A stretch of DNA of 10,490 nt. Source: JACIWG01 sp049969935 (lineage in GTDB: Archaea > Thermoproteota > Nitrososphaeria > JACIWG01). The notes below the pieces were generated by a model that worked only from the letters and a program-made list of their open reading frames with translations, was not told where the DNA came from and searched no databases. Below, one piece after another: positions 7,526-10,490 of this stretch; the first letter of the stretch is position 1; each line of letters opens with the position of its first letter. Where the stretch lies: the NCBI GenBank assembly GCA_049969935.1, contig JBMFNX010000040.1, forward strand, positions 1 through 10,490, in the 5' to 3' direction. Made by a program: the position numbers and the translations under genes.

Positions 7526-7539
7526 ATGCATTTTTGCAT
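7526..7539. promoter_or_regulatory. Palindrome upstream of the importer promoter, possible operator
   Basis: ATGCA-TTTT-TGCAT is a perfect 5-base inverted repeat about 40 bases upstream of the TATA box, in the 152-base gap between the transketolase pair and the importer operon. Its place suits an activator or repressor site. No second copy was found upstream of the other promoters. Confidence 0.3.
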
Positions 7540-7608
7540 CAAATTACTATGTCTATTTATTAGATCATTATATTACAAGTATTGGGATAACTGATTAGCT
7601 TTTGAGCA

Positions 7609-8577
7609 CTATTTTCTAATTTTTAGAGAAGATTTAACTGTTTCAACAATATGTGATGCTGAAAGGCCGTAGAGGGTTTTTAATTCATCAACAGTGCCTG
7701 ATTGCCCGAACACATCTTTGACTCCAATCCTTTTAACTGGAACCGGATAAAATTCTGTAACAATTTCTGATATTGCACCCCCTAATCCACCTAATATGTT
7801 CCCGTCTTCAACTGTTATTATTAAACCAGTCTCTTGCGCGGCTTTAACTATTGTGTTAACATCTATTGGCTTTATTGTATGCACATCATACAAGCGTACA
7901 CTCATGTTCTCTTTAGCTAGGATGTTCGAGGCCATAAGTGCTTCACTAACTAATATGCCTGTGGCAAATATTGTTATGTCATCACCATCTCTTAGTAATG
8001 TAGCTCTTCCGAGTTCAAATGGATAATCATCCTTGTATATAATTGGTGCTGGTGGATTTGCTAACCTAATTGCAACTGGACCAATATATTCTGCTGCGGC
8101 TTTAACAACTTTCTTGGTTTCTACTGCATCAGCAGGAGAAAAAATCACAATATTAGGTATTGCCCTAAGCGCTGCAATATCTTCAATAACTTGGTGAGAG
8201 CCGCCCATAAATGGCCAAAGCATACCACTATTACACAATACTATTTTCACATTATGCTTATCATATGCTATGTTTTGTCTTATTTGATTGTAGGCTCGTC
8301 CTAAAGCAAATATTCCGTGACAATGCGTGAATGGAATTTTACCGCATGAGGCGAGGCCCGCTGCGGCAGTTATCATATTCGCTTCAGCTATTCCGAAATC
8401 ATATATTCGTGTAGGATACTCTTTTCTAAAAAATTCGCCAGCAATATCAGATGGAAAGTCAGCATATAAGAGAACTATTCTATCGTTTTCTTTAGCAAGT
8501 TCTATTACTGCTTCGTTATATGCTTGGTACATTGTTTTTGTCTCATTCAAATTTTCTCTAACATATTCTTTTATCAT
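7609..8577 (-). CDS. Transketolase-like C-terminal subunit (split transketolase)
   Basis: A 322-residue subunit carrying the pyrimidine-binding and C-terminal domains of a transketolase that is one chain in most bacteria. The catalytic Glu that activates thiamine diphosphate is Glu65 in DFGIAEANMITAAAG. A GGSHQVIEDIAALRAIPN stretch follows (125-142), and the C-terminal domain has IITVEDGNILGGLG. The loop before SHQ reads CNSGMLWPFM, where ordinary transketolases have TH....G(E/P)DG, so residues that contact phosphosugars are replaced. Arg in AIRLANPP is kept. ATG at 8577 overlaps the stop of the N-terminal subunit (ATGA), with GGGGTG about 8-13 bases upstream, so the two are made together and presumably form a heterotetramer. 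It transfers or cleaves a two-carbon ketol unit; the exact substrate is unknown. Named alternatives: pentose-phosphate transketolase, apulose-4-phosphate transketolase (AptAB), or the sulfofructose transketolase type (SqwGH). Confidence 0.9.
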   Translation of the reverse strand: MIKEYVRENLNETKTMYQAYNEAVIELAKENDRIVLLYADFPSDIAGEFFRKEYPTRIYDFGIAEANMITAAAGLASCGKIPFTHCHGIFALGRAYNQIRQNIAYDKHNVKIVLCNSGMLWPFMGGSHQVIEDIAALRAIPNIVIFSPADAVETKKVVKAAAEYIGPVAIRLANPPAPIIYKDDYPFELGRATLLRDGDDITIFATGILVSEALMASNILAKENMSVRLYDVHTIKPIDVNTIVKAAQETGLIITVEDGNILGGLGGAISEIVTEFYPVPVKRIGVKDVFGQSGTVDELKTLYGLSASHIVETVKSSLKIRK

Positions 8578-9404
8578 TCTTTACACCCCAAAAACTTTAA
8601 TGCTTCATTATACATTTCATCAGTAACTTTTACAAAATGCAGATTTTTTCCCTCAAATATTGGAACACCTTTCCCCTTTATAGTGTGACAGATTATTATA
8701 TGAGGTTTATATCTAACTTGCTCTACCTCATCAAGAGTGTCAAGTATTTGTTTTAAATTGTGTCCATCTATTTCAGCCACATGCCATCCAAACGCTTCCC
8801 ACTTTTTACTTAAAGGATCTAATTTTATTTTAGCTTGAACCTCTCCTGTTGACTGGAACTTATTATGATCTAATAGAACAGTTAAATTGTCAAGCTTATG
8901 ATGGGCTGCAAACATTGCTGCCTCCCATATTTGGCCTTCATCACATTCACCATCACCTATAATACAGTAAACACGGTAGCTTGCACCATCTATCTTTGCC
9001 GCCAATGCTTGTCCAACAGCAAACGATAAGCCTTCACCAAGTGAACCTCCAGAATATTCGACGCCAGGCACGGTCCTTTTATCTGTATGCGCTTGCAACA
9101 TAGCACCCATTCTACCATATTTTTGGAATTCGTCTTTAGAAAAATATCCAGCTTCACCTAGTGCAGCATATATCATTTCACAACAATGCGCTTTGGAGAT
9201 CACTAATCTATCCCGTTCACTCCAATTCGGATTTTTGGGATCATGCCTCATATGATGAAAGTATAAGGCGGTTACGATTTCAGCTTCAGAAAAGGAGCCT
9301 CCGAGCCAACCTATTCCAGCACTTTTTATCATCATTAAGCTATATTTCCTAAGAGTTTTTGCTTTTTCTTCTAATGCTTTTAGAAGCTTTTCATCATGAT
9401 ACAA
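8574..9404 (-). CDS. Transketolase-like N-terminal subunit (split transketolase)
   Basis: A 276-residue thiamine-diphosphate-binding subunit. The diphosphate/Mg motif is GDGECDEGQIWEAAMFAAHH (150-169), ending at Asn181 in LLDHNKFQ. Other family marks are SGGSLGEGLSFAVG (118-131) and the His-containing ISKAH (69-73), which is SKGHA in most relatives and is followed here by Cys-Cys. Length fits the N-terminal half of split archaeal and bacterial transketolases. The start is taken as TTG at 9404, about 36 bases from a TATA box centre. The frame stays open upstream to 9467, but without ATG or GTG; the nearby ATGs at 9424, 9397 and 9394 are out of frame and soon stop. It is first in a two-gene operon with the C-terminal subunit and is separated from the importer operon by its own promoter. 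Confidence 0.9.
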   Translation of the reverse strand: MYHDEKLLKALEEKAKTLRKYSLMMIKSAGIGWLGGSFSEAEIVTALYFHHMRHDPKNPNWSERDRLVISKAHCCEMIYAALGEAGYFSKDEFQKYGRMGAMLQAHTDKRTVPGVEYSGGSLGEGLSFAVGQALAAKIDGASYRVYCIIGDGECDEGQIWEAAMFAAHHKLDNLTVLLDHNKFQSTGEVQAKIKLDPLSKKWEAFGWHVAEIDGHNLKQILDTLDEVEQVRYKPHIIICHTIKGKGVPIFEGKNLHFVKVTDEMYNEALKFLGCKE

Positions 9405-9433
9405 TTTAGCTCGTCTAACACCATTTTTATTAA

Positions 9434-9446
9434 GAAATATAAATAT
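9434..9446 (-). promoter_or_regulatory. TATA box of the transketolase pair
   Basis: The minus strand reads ATATTTATATTTC in a very AT-rich stretch. The centre is about 36 bases upstream of the TTG at 9404, predicting a leader of roughly 9 bases. The region is so AT-rich that the exact box is uncertain. Confidence 0.4.
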
Positions 9447-9536
9447 TATTATTAATATTATTTTTTAATTTAAAGTATGAATATATTTAGTCATGTATCT
9501 AGCCATATATTTTCAACAATAGTGAATATGTTGCAC

Positions 9537-9825
9537 GTGAACACCCCAACTTTCGCGAGATTCCTGCTTCCGCGACCATAATCGACCCCCTATTCACTCA
9601 GAGCACAGTTTCCCCGTCAGCGGAAACTTTCCTTTGAACCACGTCTGTAATGTAGGTTACGGAGGCCGATCTCCACAGGCGCAACTTCAGCCTATCTCAT
9701 GTCCAGGCCTGCCGGCTCTTCCAGCCATACAGACGATAACGATTACAATGAAGGGAATACATAAGATCTTCGGCTTTCACCCCCTACCTTATGGAAGAGG
9801 ACGCCTCGGCCGATAAAGTTAAACA
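9537..9825 (-). ncRNA. Structured G+C-rich segment, probable tnpB 3' end / omega RNA remnant
   Basis: This segment is clearly richer in G+C than its surroundings and is full of short inverted repeats, as expected of a structured RNA in an AT-rich thermophile. The best is a perfect 7-base stem AGTTTCC/GGAAACT with an 8-base loop (9607-9628); others are GGAG/CTCC (9658-9671) and TCGCG/CGCGA (9554-9576). On the minus strand one frame reads ..VVQRKVSADGETVL, stop, VNRGSIMVAEAGISRKLG. The ..VxEAGxx.. ending and the GGAAGCAGGAA bases (9560-9570) resemble the C-terminal tail of archaeal IS200/IS605 TnpB, a part that doubles as guide-RNA scaffold; GTGTTCAC at 9544-9537 would be near the element's right end. 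Three stops interrupt the frame and no zinc finger or RuvC core is recognisable, so only the tail survives. Alternatives: another structured RNA. Identity is tentative; structure is better supported. Confidence 0.4.
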
Positions 9826-10112
9826 GACATTTAAGCGTTAGAATAGAGTAGAGTATTAGGAGAATCTAATATCGGTGCTGCTGGAATAGCTACTAAGTTC
9901 ACGATATGATGGCTGTTAAGGCAATTAGACTGGATTATGTTTAGGAGTTCATAGAGTTCTATAAGATTTTTGTTTACATCCTTCTATTAGAATTCTATTC
10001 CCTTTCCCCTTTCTCGAGCGCTAAAAAGGTTCTTCTAACAAAGGGGGGACGGTATCTAATGTTTTTCCCTGACCAAAGGACAAACAATCTTGTTTTATGT
10101 AGGGTTCCAAAA
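9826..10112. other. Gap with no recognisable gene
   Basis: AT-rich sequence with short open stretches on both strands but no start, ribosome-binding site or family match I can support. A minus-strand open stretch at 9983-9831 lacks a start codon. A plus-strand ATG-ATG at 9906 stops after 12 codons. It could hold more of a decayed insertion element. Confidence 0.5.
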
Positions 10113-10121
10113 TTTATATTA
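10113..10121 (+). promoter_or_regulatory. TATA box for the VTT-family gene
   Basis: The plus strand reads TTTATATTA. A start about 26 bases downstream falls near 10143, giving a leader of about 25 bases before the ATG at 10169, in which GGTG (10159-10162) can serve as ribosome-binding site. Confidence 0.5.
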
Positions 10122-10168
10122 TACCCTATTGTAGGATTTGGGTTTAGTATGGTTTGTTGGTGTTGCTC

Positions 10169-10490
10169 ATGGAACATGAATTTATGAGGTTTTTGGCGGG
10201 ATTGGTTGAAAGTTATGGCTATGTTGGAATATTTTTTGTTTCTATGGTTTCTAATTCTATCCCTTACGTAAGTTTACCTTATCTTGCCATACTTGTTTTT
10301 ATGGCTCCACTTTTTCAACTTCCCCTTCTTGCTGTGCTTGCTTCCGCTTTCGGTGCCACATTAGGTAAGGTTGTGATACTGTTTGTTGGCAGAAGCTTTC
10401 GCAGAATTCTTTCTGAAGAAACTAAGGAGAATTTGGAGTGTTTTAACATGCTTTAGGAGGTGGAGTTTTGTTGCAGTTTTTCTTTTTGCT
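10169..10490 (+). CDS. VTT/DedA-family membrane protein, 3'-partial, frame broken at 10454
   Basis: The first 96 residues are a hydrophobic protein of the VTT (SNARE-associated/DedA) family, which includes lipid scramblase-like and small-solute membrane proteins. After a short amphipathic start comes ESYGYVGIFFVSMVSN, the re-entrant-like SIPYVSLPYLAIL, and the family's GATLGKVVILFVGR glycine-rich helix ending in Gly74-Arg75. The frame meets TAG at 10454-10456 directly after CTT. Family homology continues in the +1 frame as RRWSFVAVFLFA to the window edge, so one extra base (or a shift) joins the two. I prefer ATG at 10169; TTG codons at 10154 and 10157 are in frame and possible. It is divergent from, and unrelated to, the sugar cluster. 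Whether the break is a mutation, a sequencing indel or a programmed shift is open. Confidence 0.75.

Noticed and set aside
9441..9470. Repeats of ATT/TAT as a tandem repeat array
   Set aside because: Short, irregular AT-rich sequence of the kind common in promoter regions; no unit is cleanly repeated.
9634..9816. Plus-strand open frame of 60 codons across the G+C-rich island
   Set aside because: It has no ribosome-binding site, no family features and odd composition, and it is the antisense of a hairpin-rich segment; its openness follows from base composition.
9537..9825. RNase P RNA or SRP RNA
   Set aside because: I looked for the conserved GGAAAGTCC / ACAGAAA cores of RNase P and the GGAAG..AGCAG helix 8 of SRP RNA on both strands. 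Only fragments such as GGGTGAAAG occur, not in the right order.
9831..9983. Minus-strand open stretch of about 51 codons reading ..NLIELYELLNIIQSN..
   Set aside because: It contains no ATG, GTG or TTG start, is bounded by stops and has no recognisable family. It could be part of a decayed element but cannot be called.
9995..10177. Minus-strand open frame of 60 codons opposite the VTT gene start
   Set aside because: It overlaps the VTT promoter and start on the other strand and has no family match, and its start has no supporting signals.
1..10490. tRNA genes and CRISPR arrays
   Set aside because: No cloverleaf with a TTCRA arm and no evenly spaced direct repeats were seen on either strand.

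Overview
The window looks like a piece of an AT-rich archaeal genome, probably from a thermophile of the Thermoproteota or a related lineage. The evidence is indirect: TATA-like boxes about 25-35 bases upstream of several starts with little or no leader; heavy use of ATA and AGA/AGG codons; a transketolase split into two subunits; and a sugar-binding protein held by an N-terminal membrane helix and Thr-rich stalk with no lipobox Cys. I cannot name the species.

Nearly everything from 1 to about 9.4 kb is on the minus strand, so transcription runs right to left. In that order: a split transketolase pair (9404-7609, joined by an ATGA overlap); after 150 bases with a clear promoter, a three-component carbohydrate ABC importer without its ATPase (binding protein 7456-5990, MalF-type permease 6012-5155, MalG-type permease 5153-4308); a medium-chain dehydrogenase that has lost two catalytic zinc ligands (4262-3216); an Nramp-related transporter lacking the canonical metal motifs (3102-1675); an intact zinc-dependent medium-chain dehydrogenase (1573-563); and a decayed MalG-type permease (about 490 to the left edge).

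Read together, this is a catabolic island for an unusual sugar, polyol or sugar derivative: import by the ABC system (ATPase supplied elsewhere), oxidoreduction by one or both dehydrogenases, and C-C bond cleavage or ketol transfer by the split transketolase. The transketolase loop that normally contacts phosphosugars is rewritten, so the substrate may not be an ordinary pentose phosphate. That is inference; no kinase, isomerase or aldolase is visible.

To the right (9405-10150) no intact protein gene is evident. A G+C-richer, hairpin-rich segment at about 9537-9825 reads on the minus strand like the worn 3' end of an IS200/IS605-type tnpB, the part that also encodes the omega/reRNA guide scaffold. 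At the right edge a plus-strand VTT/DedA-family membrane protein begins with its own TATA box, but its frame is broken at 10454 by a CTT-TAG site and resumes in the +1 frame.
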